Position numbers and translations under genes: made by a program
The notes under the pieces: generated by a model
What the model saw: only the letters and a program-made list of their open reading frames with translations
Told to the model about the DNA's origin: nothing
Databases searched by the model: none
DNA from: Taurinivorans muris
GTDB taxonomy: Bacteria > Desulfobacterota > Desulfovibrionia > Desulfovibrionales > Desulfovibrionaceae
DNA: 64,000 bases
Direction of reading: 5' to 3'
NCBI RefSeq assembly: GCF_025232395.1
Contig: NZ_CP065938.1
Span: forward strand, 372,001-436,000
Shown: positions 15,854 through 26,331 of the stretch, piece by piece
Numbering within the stretch: position 1 is the stretch's first letter
Layout of the letters: each line of letters starts with the position of its first letter

Positions 15854-17614
15854 ATGGCAAATTTTAGTGCGAAAAGAATGCGGCAATGGGCGCCGAAATC
15901 CGTAAGCGAAATTGAACGTGTTGAAATTACGTGCGACATTCTTGTCATCGGCGGCGGAAATGCCGGATGTTTCGTTGCCGTCGAAGCTGCGAAAAAAGAA
16001 CCTGCCGCAAAAGTCGTCATTATGGAAAAAGCCGAAATTATGCGTTCCGGAGCATGTTCCGCCGGTATGGACGCTATCAATACCTACATTCCTAAAGGAA
16101 AAACTCCTGAAGATTTGGTTCGCTGGAGCAGGGAACAGGTTGGCGGGGGACCGCTGCGGGAAGACTTGGCTTTATCCAATGCGCGGGAATTGAATGAAGC
16201 TGTTGAAGATTTAGAGCGCTGGGGACTGCCTGTTTTACGGGATGAATACGGAAATGTGCGGTATAGGGGCAAGTGGGATATTTCCATTCACGGAGAACAA
16301 TTAAAACCTATTATGGCGGAAAAAGCCCTTGAAAGCGGAGCAGATGTTTATAACCGTGTTACGGCGACAGCGTTATTGATGGAAAAGGATAAATGTGTCG
16401 GGGCGATAGGTCTGGGGATTCGTGACGGCAAACTATATGTTTTTAAAGCAAAAGCCACCGTTCTTTCAACAGGCGGCGCCGCCACCTTGTATAAATCGTA
16501 CACGGCGGATTCAACGGACTGCGGCGCGCAAATATGGATGTGCCCTTATTGCGTCGGAACCGGTTATGCGATTGGTTTCAGGCAGGGCGCCGAACTGACA
16601 AGCTTGGAGCAGCGCTGGGTGGCGACACGCACAAAAGATTTTTGCGGACCTGTCGATACCATTTCCCAAGCTTACGGGGCTGCGATTATTAATGCGAAGG
16701 GCGAAAGGGTTATGAGCCGGTATGAGCATTTAGGCGGTGAAAATGCTCCCCGGTATATCCGTGCGAACGCTCCTATGGAGGAATGGCTGGCAGGGCGCGG
16801 TCCGTGTTATTGTGATACGACGCATATGTCTGAGGAACAAACAAAACACATGCTCGAAGATTATCTCAACGAACGCCCGTCTTTTGTTTTGTTTTTAGCA
16901 GGCAGGGGACAAAATCCGGCAAAAGAACCCATTGAAATTTACGGATCGGACCCGTATATTGTGGGCGGCCATACGGGAAGCGGTTTTTGGGTTGATGAAA
17001 ACCGCATGACAACGGTAAAAGGTTTGTTTGCCGCCGGTGAAACAGCAGGCGGAAATCCCAATAAATTTGTCGGCGGCTGCTGTGCGGAAGGAAAATTGGC
17101 GGCGCGCGGAGCGTTGGAATATATCAAAACTCATCCTGTTGATTTGGATACGCTTACTTGTGAAGAGCAAATCAAAAAAGAAACAGAGCGGGTATTTATG
17201 CCCATGCTTGCGAAAGATGAAGCCGGCATTACTGCCGTGGAGATGAAAGAAAGGCTGCAAAGGCTGATGGATGAATATGCGGGAGGAATAAGCCAATTTT
17301 ACAGAACAAATGAGGAACGCTTGGATTATGCCTTAAAACATATTGCAATACTGAAAGAGCAGTTTCAGTATCTTCGGGCACAGGATTTACATGAGTTGAT
17401 GCAAGTTTTGGAAACAATGGATAGGGTTGAGGTTGCCGAAGCAGTTATCCTTCACTTGAAAGCGCGCAAGGAAACCCGTTGGGCGGGTTGGCAGACCCGT
17501 TCCGATTATCCTGAACGGGATGATAAGAATTATAATTGTTTCATTGAAACGAAAAAAGATCCTGAAACCGGTGAAATTTCCGTATTCACCAGACCTTATG
17601 AAAGAATTGTATAA
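15854..17614 (+). CDS. AprA-like FAD-dependent oxidoreductase, probable reductase
   Basis: This 586-residue flavoprotein belongs to the fumarate reductase/succinate dehydrogenase superfamily and is closest in pattern to adenylylsulfate reductase AprA. The FAD Rossmann motif is VIGGGNAG (31-38). AprA-like blocks follow: MRSGACSAGMDAINTY (63-78), GKWDISIHGEQLKPI (139-153), R254 in LEQRWVATRTKD, H373 in GGHTGSGFW and KFVGGCCAEGK. R254 and H373 fall where AprA has substrate-site residues. True AprA is about 660 residues, so this is shorter. No signal peptide is present. It pairs with an AprB-like ferredoxin 15 bp downstream and sits behind a TTT importer. It likely reduces, or oxidises, the imported compound; which one is unknown. 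Confidence 0.75.
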   Translation: MANFSAKRMRQWAPKSVSEIERVEITCDILVIGGGNAGCFVAVEAAKKEPAAKVVIMEKAEIMRSGACSAGMDAINTYIPKGKTPEDLVRWSREQVGGGPLREDLALSNARELNEAVEDLERWGLPVLRDEYGNVRYRGKWDISIHGEQLKPIMAEKALESGADVYNRVTATALLMEKDKCVGAIGLGIRDGKLYVFKAKATVLSTGGAATLYKSYTADSTDCGAQIWMCPYCVGTGYAIGFRQGAELTSLEQRWVATRTKDFCGPVDTISQAYGAAIINAKGERVMSRYEHLGGENAPRYIRANAPMEEWLAGRGPCYCDTTHMSEEQTKHMLEDYLNERPSFVLFLAGRGQNPAKEPIEIYGSDPYIVGGHTGSGFWVDENRMTTVKGLFAAGETAGGNPNKFVGGCCAEGKLAARGALEYIKTHPVDLDTLTCEEQIKKETERVFMPMLAKDEAGITAVEMKERLQRLMDEYAGGISQFYRTNEERLDYALKHIAILKEQFQYLRAQDLHELMQVLETMDRVEVAEAVILHLKARKETRWAGWQTRSDYPERDDKNYNCFIETKKDPETGEISVFTRPYERIV

Positions 17615-17629
17615 AAAAGGAAGTGGAAT

Positions 17630-17953
17630 ATGCCGCCAATTGTGAATTTAAAAAAATGTACAGGCTGTCAGGGCAGGGAAGAATCGTACTGCGAAAATAT
17701 CTGCCCCGGAGATTTAATGGCTGTAAATCCTGAAACTGGAAAGGCGTATTGCCGTTCAGCAAAAGAATGCTGGGATTGCATGTCGTGCGTGAAAGCGTGT
17801 CCCAATGGGGCATTGGAAACGAAAATACCGTATCAAATCGGATATTATAAAGCGACGCTTCGTCCCATCATGGGAAAAAATACCGTAACGTGGAAAAGTA
17901 AGGATATTTATGGCAATGAAAGCACGTATAAAACCAAAAACAGGAATGCATGA
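17630..17953 (+). CDS. AprB-like 2x[4Fe-4S] ferredoxin subunit
   Basis: This 107-residue protein has two cluster-binding cysteine sets, C10/C13/C21/C25 and C47/C50/C53/C57. CTGCQGREESYCENICP, with its 7-residue insert, and ECWDCMSCVKACP match AprB, and W48 corresponds to the tryptophan placed between cluster and flavin in APS reductase. Classical AprB is about 150-165 residues; the long C-terminal tail that wraps around AprA is missing here. It should carry electrons to or from the flavoprotein. It is the last gene of the operon before a strong terminator. Confidence 0.8.
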   Translation: MPPIVNLKKCTGCQGREESYCENICPGDLMAVNPETGKAYCRSAKECWDCMSCVKACPNGALETKIPYQIGYYKATLRPIMGKNTVTWKSKDIYGNESTYKTKNRNA

Positions 17954-17985
17954 TAAAAAAGTCAATTAAAATACGGTACAAAAAA

Positions 17986-18017
17986 GTCCTGCTTTTTTAA
18001 GCAGGACAAATTTTTTT
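17986..18017 (+). terminator. Bidirectional terminator between the AprB-like gene and aspA
   Basis: GTCCTGCTT (17986-17994) pairs with AAGCAGGAC (17999-18007) over a 4-nt loop. A T-run follows on the plus strand (18011-18017), and the preceding A-run gives a T-run on the minus strand. It can end both converging transcripts. Confidence 0.88.
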
Positions 18018-18043
18018 ATTTATGAAATTGTTTTTTGTTGCGA

Positions 18044-19462
<1,419 letters not shown>

Positions 19463-19661
19463 ATAATCACCTTTTTTTATTTTTTACTTCTTTTAAAGGC
19501 TCGCCGGCATAAAGTCAAGCTTGCTCTGTGAAACTTGTTTGAATACCATCAACAAATGAAACGGGATTTTTTTTTATATAAAATTAAATGATTGAAACTT
19601 TTTGGTGTTTTCAATATACTTAAAATACATTTGTATAAAAAACTTTTATTGGGAGCAGTCT

Positions 19662-20300
19662 GTGAAAAAATTATATTTATTCGTTTTATTTGTTTTTTTG
19701 GGGCTGCAATGCGCTTGTTCCGCAAATCCAAAAGCCGGTATTTTGCATGGTGATAATTCCGGCATGCAGAAAACTGCAAGCCAACCGCAAAAAACGGTTT
19801 TTCTTGTGCCAAAGCAAACAAAATCGGAATATTTTGCTTTAATGTTTCAGGAATTGACACCGTATATCGAGAATGCATTGGTTGAAAATAATTTTATTCC
19901 CGCAAAGGAAAGCAAACATGCCGATTATATTGCGGTTGTTGATTTTGGAACGCTCGGAAGCAAGGTGATAACCAAGACCTATTCTGAACCCCGTTACCGT
20001 TACCCGCTTTCTTTTTATGAGTATGACGATCATATCGGAACCGGGGCGTATTTTGATAACGGACAAGAATACCGTACGAAACAGTACCAGGTTTATCCTC
20101 ATTTTTTAACTCTTGCATGTTATAAGCAAAAACAGCAAAACAATGCGGAGCCGATTTGGCAGACAACCTTGGTTTTGCAAAGTTTAAGCGATGATTTCCG
20201 TGCCAGTATCCAGCCTTTGCTTGTGCCGCTTTCCAAAAACATACGCCAAGCGGTTTTATGGAATGATACCGTTTATTATGAATTTACTGATATCAAGTAA
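19662..20300 (+). CDS. Probable lipoprotein, DUF4136-like
   Basis: This 212-residue exported protein is best started at the GTG at 19662, which has GGGAG 7 nt upstream and opens a hydrophobic signal (KKLYLFVLFVFLGLQCAC). An earlier in-frame start at 19602 has no ribosome site. The signal ends in cysteines (C17, C19) consistent with, though not a textbook, lipobox. The mature part resembles DUF4136-type envelope lipoproteins in layout: variable N-terminus, VENNFIPAKESKHADYIAVVDFG, then a tyrosine-rich segment. No catalytic motif is seen. It is 109 bp before an RND efflux operon and may or may not share its transcript. Confidence 0.55.
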   Translation: MKKLYLFVLFVFLGLQCACSANPKAGILHGDNSGMQKTASQPQKTVFLVPKQTKSEYFALMFQELTPYIENALVENNFIPAKESKHADYIAVVDFGTLGSKVITKTYSEPRYRYPLSFYEYDDHIGTGAYFDNGQEYRTKQYQVYPHFLTLACYKQKQQNNAEPIWQTTLVLQSLSDDFRASIQPLLVPLSKNIRQAVLWNDTVYYEFTDIK

Positions 20301-20409
20301 TATATTGTAATTACAGTATTTTTATTGATGCATATAATTATGCGTTTGACTGATTTCTTGAATGGGCATATATTGAACGTATTGTTTTAATACAGCATTG
20401 CGGATATTC

Positions 20410-21795
20410 ATGAAAAAAGTTTTTATAATTATTGTTTGCTTATTAAGTGCCTGTTCAGGGAAAAATGTCTTTTTTTCCGAAGAAAATGCTGTGTTACCCG
20501 ATAGCGGTGCTGTCCGCCGGGATTTAACCGAAATCTATCATGGTACTTTGTCGCTGGAACAGCTTATCGAAATTGCGAAAGAAAGAAATCTGGATTTGCA
20601 AATTGCCGTGTTAAAACAAGAACTTGCCAGAATTGATAAGCAAATCGCCATAGGGAATTTATTGCCGCAGGTGAATATCTTGGCGGGATTTGAAAAGAAT
20701 TATGACAATTTGCATTTGGGGGTTCCGACAAAATTATTCGGATTGCCTTATAATATGGCGGTACCTTTACTTGACAGTGATTTTTATGCCTATTCCTTGA
20801 ATGCTCAGATACCTGTTTTTGTGCCCAGTCTTTGGTTTCTTGTGAGTGCGAGAAAAAAAGGGGAAGATATTCAGGAATTGCTGACTTCTTTGAGCGGAAA
20901 ATTGGTCACGCTCAATGTGATGAGTGAATATTTTTACTTTTTGGCTTTGCAAAGCGAAGAAAAAAGCCTTTACCATGAAAAACAATCCTCCCATGAGTTA
21001 TTGAGGCAGGCGGAAATTTCTTTCAGGACCGAAAGCATACTTGCATGGGAACTTGAAGAAGCCAGGGCGTATGATATGTCAAAAGAATTGGCATTGCGGC
21101 AAAACAAGCGTGCACAGGAAATTGCGTATTTGGATATTTTGAAAAGTTTGAATTTTCCTTTTGATGTGAAAATTGATTTTATACCTTTGGAAGAAAAAAT
21201 TGTTATTTTGCCGAGTGTTGAAGAATGTGTTTTGCAGGCTCTGGAACATAATGAAAAATGGAAAGTATCCAACGTATCCAAACAAATCCGGGAAGATGTG
21301 AAAAGAAGCGCGTTAAGCGAATTTTTGCCGAAAATCATACTGGGCGGAAATGTATTTGGTTTTGACAATAATTTGCTTTTGGAAGACAGCGGAAGTTTTT
21401 TGTCTGTCATTGGTTTATTCAGTGTTTTCAACGGGTTTAAAACCGTTAATGAATACCGCAAAGCTTTGCGTCAGGAAAAAATCTCAGAAATTGAGCTTAT
21501 AAAAGAATATTGGACCTTGATTGCGGAAATACATTCCGCATACAATTCCGTGCAAAATGCAAAGGAATTGTTCTTGCTTTCAAAAACAAATATGGAGGCA
21601 ATGCAGGGAAAGTTTAATCAAAAAAAAGCTGAACAAAAATATGGAGTTATTGATTTAAAAGAATATTATTCCGCATTGAAAGAATATCATGAAGCGATAA
21701 GTTTCCATGAAAAAGCGTATTTTCAGTACCGATTGGCGGCAGGCACTCTTGCTGTGGCAATGGGGCAAAACCCTTATCAAGAGACAGAATTATGA
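20410..21795 (+). CDS. TolC family outer membrane efflux lipoprotein
   Basis: This 461-residue outer membrane channel subunit of a tripartite efflux pump starts best at the ATG at 20410, giving a lipoprotein signal with lipobox LSAC (cysteine 15). A TTG at 20398 is also in frame. The TolC pattern of two internal repeats is visible: LSLEQLIEIAKERNLDLQIA early, then long helices rich in Glu, Lys and Ala, and SVEECVLQALEHNEKW opening the second half. Its last codon overlaps the adaptor's ATG by 4 bp, so the two are translationally coupled. Confidence 0.82.
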   Translation: MKKVFIIIVCLLSACSGKNVFFSEENAVLPDSGAVRRDLTEIYHGTLSLEQLIEIAKERNLDLQIAVLKQELARIDKQIAIGNLLPQVNILAGFEKNYDNLHLGVPTKLFGLPYNMAVPLLDSDFYAYSLNAQIPVFVPSLWFLVSARKKGEDIQELLTSLSGKLVTLNVMSEYFYFLALQSEEKSLYHEKQSSHELLRQAEISFRTESILAWELEEARAYDMSKELALRQNKRAQEIAYLDILKSLNFPFDVKIDFIPLEEKIVILPSVEECVLQALEHNEKWKVSNVSKQIREDVKRSALSEFLPKIILGGNVFGFDNNLLLEDSGSFLSVIGLFSVFNGFKTVNEYRKALRQEKISEIELIKEYWTLIAEIHSAYNSVQNAKELFLLSKTNMEAMQGKFNQKKAEQKYGVIDLKEYYSALKEYHEAISFHEKAYFQYRLAAGTLAVAMGQNPYQETEL

Positions 21796-22913
21796 AATAT
21801 GGAATATTGATGATCTTTTTGGGAGCCATGGTATTTGTTTCTGCCTGCGATAAAACGCGGGAGGAGCAAATCCGTCCTGTGGCTGTATATGCGTTGGCGG
21901 AACATGACGCTGTTTTCACAGCAAAGTTTCCATCGATTGTTGAAGCGGGAAATGAGGCGGTTTTATCTTTTAAAGTCGCAGGTTCGATTTTGGAATTTCC
22001 GTATGAAACGGGGGCGTATGTTCAAAAAGGGCAAGTGCTTGTCCGGCTCGATGAAAGGGATTATGCCGTTCAGCTTGAAGCAGGCAAAGAAAAAATGCTG
22101 GCGGCAGAAAATGCGTATTTGGGGGTGAAAGCCCAGGCGGACAACGCCCGCAAGCAATTTGCCCGTGCAAAGGCTTTATATATGGAAAACGCTCTTGCGA
22201 AGAAAAAATATGATGAGGCGATCGCCATGCTTGAGGGAGCGGCAGCTCAGGAAAAAGCCCGGTTCGCAAGTTATCAGGAAGCGAAGCAAGGCTATGTCAA
22301 CAGGGAAAATCAAAAACAGGATACCCGGCTTACCGCGCCTTATGATGGTTATATAAAAAGGAAATTCGCAGATGTCGGAGCTGTTGTTTCCGCCGGTTTG
22401 CCTGTTTTGGCTTTTTCTTCCGACGGACACAAAAAAGTGCAGATCAATATTTCCCAAAAAGATATGCGATATTTTGAAAATAATCCGCATTGCGTTTTTG
22501 TTCAGCAAGGCAGGGAGTATGCTTTATCCCTGCAGACAATAGGCAAAGTGAAACAAAGTTTTGATTTGGTCTATCCTGTTGTTTTTTATATTGAAAATGA
22601 CGAGGATTTATTGGTGGGCAGTGAAGGGTCGGTTTATGTCCGTTTTGCAAATACTCATTCTGATGTCTTGCTTATTCCCGTTGAAGCCGTGTTTGAAAAA
22701 AACGGCAAGTCTTATGTTTGGAATTTTGACGGAAAAACAGTGATGCTTAAAGCCGTGCAGATTGTGCGGGCGGAAGAGAACGGGCAAATTGTCGTTGAGG
22801 GGTTGAAGCTCGGCGACAGAATAGTCGTCCGCGGCGTGCATGATTTATACGAGGGACAGACCGTGCGGGCATTGGAAGAATTTTCAAAAAGCAACGTGGG
22901 CGAAGTTTTATAG
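21792..22913 (+). CDS. RND efflux periplasmic adaptor (membrane fusion protein)
   Basis: This 373-residue lipoprotein adaptor has a signal ending in lipobox VSAC (cysteine 19). The HlyD/AcrA layout follows: a lipoyl-like half (GNEAVLSFKVAGSILEFPYETGAYVQKGQVLVRLD, written as separate strands), a coiled-coil hairpin about residues 85-160, the second lipoyl half TAPYDGYIKRKFADVG, then beta-barrel and membrane-proximal domains. It links the inner-membrane pump to the TolC protein. The start overlaps the tolC-like stop as ATGA and the pump gene follows after 7 bp. Confidence 0.85.
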   Translation: MKYGILMIFLGAMVFVSACDKTREEQIRPVAVYALAEHDAVFTAKFPSIVEAGNEAVLSFKVAGSILEFPYETGAYVQKGQVLVRLDERDYAVQLEAGKEKMLAAENAYLGVKAQADNARKQFARAKALYMENALAKKKYDEAIAMLEGAAAQEKARFASYQEAKQGYVNRENQKQDTRLTAPYDGYIKRKFADVGAVVSAGLPVLAFSSDGHKKVQINISQKDMRYFENNPHCVFVQQGREYALSLQTIGKVKQSFDLVYPVVFYIENDEDLLVGSEGSVYVRFANTHSDVLLIPVEAVFEKNGKSYVWNFDGKTVMLKAVQIVRAEENGQIVVEGLKLGDRIVVRGVHDLYEGQTVRALEEFSKSNVGEVL

Positions 22914-22920
22914 GAACGCT

Positions 22921-25900
22921 ATGAAATTTATTGATTATTCCATTGATAATCCCGCAGTTGTCCGTTTTCTTGTCATTTTGTTGATTGTTGGCGGACTTTT
23001 TTCCTATGTACGGCTTGGCAAGCTTGAAGACCCGGAATTTAAAATCAAGGAAGCCTTGGTGGTGACGTTATATCCGGAAGCTGAAGCCCATAGCGTGGAA
23101 TTATATGTGACTGATGTCATTGAGCAGGCTTTGCAAAAAATTCCCAATATCGATTATACGCAAAGCGTTTCCAAGCAAGGTTATTCGCAAGTAAAAATAA
23201 AATTGAAAGAATCCGTCCCCGCCCATGAAATAGACCAATATTGGGATAATGTGCGTAAAAAAATCGCTGACGCTTCTGTGAAATTGCCCATGGGGGCGGT
23301 CGAGCCTATTGTTTTGGACGATTACGGAGCGGTTTACGGCATTTTTTTGGCTGTGACCGCTGACGAAAGTTTTACGCTGCAGGAATTGAAAAAATATACG
23401 GAATTTGTGACAAAAACATTAAATGCCGTTGACGGCGTGGCGCAGGTTTCTGAATTTGGCAAAGTTGAAAACGCACTTATTGTGCAGCTTGATAAAGAAA
23501 AAGTCAATGCCATGGGGCTGAATCCCAAAACCATTGTCGCTTCTTTGTTTTTGGATAATTTGATTACAGGGGCGAGTTCTGTCAATTTCGGCGATTTGCG
23601 TATTCCTCTTCGTTTGACCAATAAAATCGATACAAAAGAAAAATTGGAGGAGCTCGTTGTTTTTTCCCATGAACTGTCGGACGGGGCTGTGCAGATTGTC
23701 CGGCTGAAAGATATTGCTGAAATAGAAAGGGGCGTTGTCGAACCTGTTACGCAGAAGATGTTTTATAACGGGAAAAGGGCGATGGGGATTTTTTTATCTC
23801 CGGAAACCGGAAGCAATATCATTCATACCGGCAAGTCCATTGATGAAAAAATTCTTGGGCTTAAGGAAAAACTGCCTGTCGGGATAGCTATTGAAAAAGT
23901 GTATTATCAGCCTGACCTTGTGACTTCCGCCATCAATAATTTTGTTTGGAATTTGATTTTGTCTGTCATTACGGTTGTCGGCGTTTTGCTTTTCGCAATG
24001 GGAATACGCAGCGGGCTCATTATCGGAAGCGGTTTGGTTTTTTCAATTCTGGGTACGCTTATTTGCATGCTTTTACTGCATATTGACCTGCAGCGTGTTT
24101 CTTTGTCCGCATTCATCATCGCCATGGGTATGCTTGTGGATAATTCCATTGTCGTTGTGGACAGGGTGCTTGTTTTGCGGCAGCAAGGTCTTGCCATGCG
24201 GGATACTTTGCTTGAGGCTACGAAAAAGACGGCGATTCCGCTGCTCGGGGCGACGGCTATCGCAAGTCTGGCTTTTTTGCCGGCTTATTTGATGCCCACG
24301 TATTTGGGGGAATATGTCGGTTCTGTTTTTGCGGTTGTCGGCATTTCCCTTATGCTCAGCTGGGTGCTTTGTTTGACGCAGACCCCGGTTTATTGCGATA
24401 CCTATTTATCCGCTGTGCAAATTCCGCCAGTTTCTGAACGGGAACGGAAATTTTACCGCAAATGTCGCCGCATTTTGTATGTGTTATTAAAAAATCAAAA
24501 GAAAACGCTGGCGCTTACCTGTTTGGCGTTCATGATAGCCATGGTGCTTTTTCTTTTTATTCCCAAAATCTTTTTTCCGCCGTCGGATAAAAAAGGATTT
24601 ACCGTGAACCTGTGGGTTGCCGAGGGAAGCCGTGTTGAACGGGTGGAAAAAATTGGCAGGGATATAGCTGAGTATGTGCAAAACCAAGAGGGCGTTTCTT
24701 CTGTGGTGCTTGCGACCGGAGCATCGGTCCCCCGTTTTTATGTGGCGGTGATTCCGCAATATCCCAACACTTCTTATGCCCAGCTTGTCGTCAATCTTGA
24801 AGATTTACGATATTTAGAGGAATTGTGCGCAAAGCTCATGCAGTTTGCCGGACGTTCTTATCCTGAAGTTATGGTCGGCATAAGGAAATATCCGAATGGA
24901 ACGCCGGTGCAGTATCCTGTTGAATTGGCTTTTTCCGGTCCCGACCCTCAAATATTGCGGGAACTTGCTGATAAAGCCATTGCGGTTTTTCAGAAAAATT
25001 CCAAAATTTCCAGCGTGACGACGGATTGGCGGAACAAGATTATGGTTTGGGAAGGGGAGTATTCCGATATTTTGGCAAAACAGGCGCACATTATGCCGTC
25101 AGACATCGCTGTTGCATTAATGGCTAACGGGGACGGCATGCTTATCGGAAAAATCAATGAAAACGGAAATACCGTTTCCGTATTGCTGAAAGAAAATCTG
25201 CTTAAGGGAAGTTCCGATTTGGTCAATATCGGGCAAACGCCCGTTTGGGGCATGAATGCGTCCTCGCTTCCTTTATCCGCCGTACTGCGGAATGAAACCA
25301 TGAAATTTGAAGAGGGGCAAATTTGGAGAAGAAACAGGGTGCGGACTGTCACGGTGCAGTGCGATGTTGTTTTAGACGCCATGCCAGATACCGCAAGGGG
25401 GGAAGTCTTGGAAGAGCTTGAAGCGATTTTTCTTCCTAAGGGGTATTCCATGTTTTGGCTTGGCGAACACCATGAACAAATAAAAAATGTTTTTGCAATA
25501 CTGGATTACGTTCCTCTTGCAGGACTTTTCATGTTCATTATTTGCGTGTTGCTTTTTGCCGATTTAAAAATTCCTTTTATGATTTTTGCTTCTTTGCCCT
25601 TCGCTTTTATCGGCATTGTGCCCAGCTTATTGCTTTTTGGTATGCCTTTCGGTTTCATGTCCATTGTCGGAACCGTTTCGCTTACCGGAATGATGATAAA
25701 AAATATCATTGTGCTTGTTGATGAAATTAATTTTGAAATAAAGGAATTGCGGAAAAATCCGTTCATGGCTCTCATCGATTCTGCGGTCAGCCGTATCCGT
25801 TCCGTTTCATTGGCTGCCCTTACGACGATTTTCGGTATGTTTCCGCTCATTTTCGACCCGTTGTTCGGAGGAATGTCCGCAACCATCATTTTCGGACTTT

Positions 25901-25977
25901 TTGTTTCAACGGTTTTGACATTATTCATTTTTCCCGTTTTTTACGCGTTCGTATTTCATATCGGTTTGAAAAAATAA
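22921..25977 (+). CDS. RND efflux transporter permease
   Basis: This 1018-residue inner-membrane proton-driven pump has the twelve-helix RND plan with two large periplasmic loops. The start at 22921 (MKFIDYSIDNPAVVRFLVIL) matches the family N-terminus; a longer frame from 22840 overlaps the adaptor gene and is rejected. The proton-relay segment AMGMLVDNSIVVVDRVL is in the fourth helix, and SLTGMMIKNIIVLVDEIN mirrors it in the second half. It groups with the hydrophobe/amphiphile exporters. Candidate cargo are bile acids, drugs or other amphiphiles; sequence does not say which. Confidence 0.9.
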   Translation: MKFIDYSIDNPAVVRFLVILLIVGGLFSYVRLGKLEDPEFKIKEALVVTLYPEAEAHSVELYVTDVIEQALQKIPNIDYTQSVSKQGYSQVKIKLKESVPAHEIDQYWDNVRKKIADASVKLPMGAVEPIVLDDYGAVYGIFLAVTADESFTLQELKKYTEFVTKTLNAVDGVAQVSEFGKVENALIVQLDKEKVNAMGLNPKTIVASLFLDNLITGASSVNFGDLRIPLRLTNKIDTKEKLEELVVFSHELSDGAVQIVRLKDIAEIERGVVEPVTQKMFYNGKRAMGIFLSPETGSNIIHTGKSIDEKILGLKEKLPVGIAIEKVYYQPDLVTSAINNFVWNLILSVITVVGVLLFAMGIRSGLIIGSGLVFSILGTLICMLLLHIDLQRVSLSAFIIAMGMLVDNSIVVVDRVLVLRQQGLAMRDTLLEATKKTAIPLLGATAIASLAFLPAYLMPTYLGEYVGSVFAVVGISLMLSWVLCLTQTPVYCDTYLSAVQIPPVSERERKFYRKCRRILYVLLKNQKKTLALTCLAFMIAMVLFLFIPKIFFPPSDKKGFTVNLWVAEGSRVERVEKIGRDIAEYVQNQEGVSSVVLATGASVPRFYVAVIPQYPNTSYAQLVVNLEDLRYLEELCAKLMQFAGRSYPEVMVGIRKYPNGTPVQYPVELAFSGPDPQILRELADKAIAVFQKNSKISSVTTDWRNKIMVWEGEYSDILAKQAHIMPSDIAVALMANGDGMLIGKINENGNTVSVLLKENLLKGSSDLVNIGQTPVWGMNASSLPLSAVLRNETMKFEEGQIWRRNRVRTVTVQCDVVLDAMPDTARGEVLEELEAIFLPKGYSMFWLGEHHEQIKNVFAILDYVPLAGLFMFIICVLLFADLKIPFMIFASLPFAFIGIVPSLLLFGMPFGFMSIVGTVSLTGMMIKNIIVLVDEINFEIKELRKNPFMALIDSAVSRIRSVSLAALTTIFGMFPLIFDPLFGGMSATIIFGLFVSTVLTLFIFPVFYAFVFHIGLKK

Positions 25978-26002
25978 TGACATTCATCGGATAAGTTGTT
26001 AT

Positions 26003-26164
26003 TTTTCTCCAGTCCTATAAGGGAACAATACTGGTTTGCGCTTCAAGGCGCTCTGAATTATTGTTTGTCACATTACATTCACAGACTGCTGCTAAGCAAT
26101 GCTGTTTATTCTTCCCAATGATAATTTTTCACACTATTCAAATCACCATTATCTTCTGTTACGC
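26003..26164 (-). mobile_element. Decayed IS200/IS605-type right end
   Basis: Read on the minus strand, 26095 to 26003 aligns with the right end of the element at 61-790: TGTGAATGTAATG is identical, CGCCTT and CCAGTA recur, and the tail CTGGAGAAAA is identical, with roughly 70% match by eye. The first hairpin keeps its outer pair by an A-T to G-C change. Before it lies the last part of a reading frame (26164-26106) ending VKNYHWEE and a stop, which differs from the TnpA tail of the first element. It is a remnant of a related element, possibly one with another gene. This accounts for much of the 354-bp gap at 25978-26331. Confidence 0.65.
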
Positions 26165-26274
26165 CATTTTTTTTGGGGATTGACGGATACATCGAAACAT
26201 GCCAAAGGAGGACAGGCGCGTATCCGAAGTTTTTTTGTTCCGCCGGCTCAGCCGTTTTTTATGCTGACGGGACA

Positions 26275-26305
26275 ATAAAAAAGACTTTCCGTTTTGCGGA
26301 AAGCC
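26275..26305 (-). terminator. Terminator of the carboxylase operon
   Basis: On the minus strand CTTTCCG and CGGAAAG (26303-26297 and 26291-26285) form a hairpin with a 5-nt loop. The minus-strand sequence then runs into TCTTTTTT. It lies 26 bp beyond the stop of the BCCP-like gene. The rest of 26165-26274 shows nothing recognisable, apart from a short match to the IS200 leader arm near 26200. Confidence 0.75.
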
Positions 26306-26331
26306 TTATGAATTTTTTGTTACGTTACGGA

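Noticed and set aside
15854-17953. Canonical dissimilatory APS reductase aprAB
   Set aside because: Gene order is reversed relative to the usual aprBA, both proteins are shorter, the AprB tail is missing and the neighbours are a TTT importer, not sat or qmo genes.
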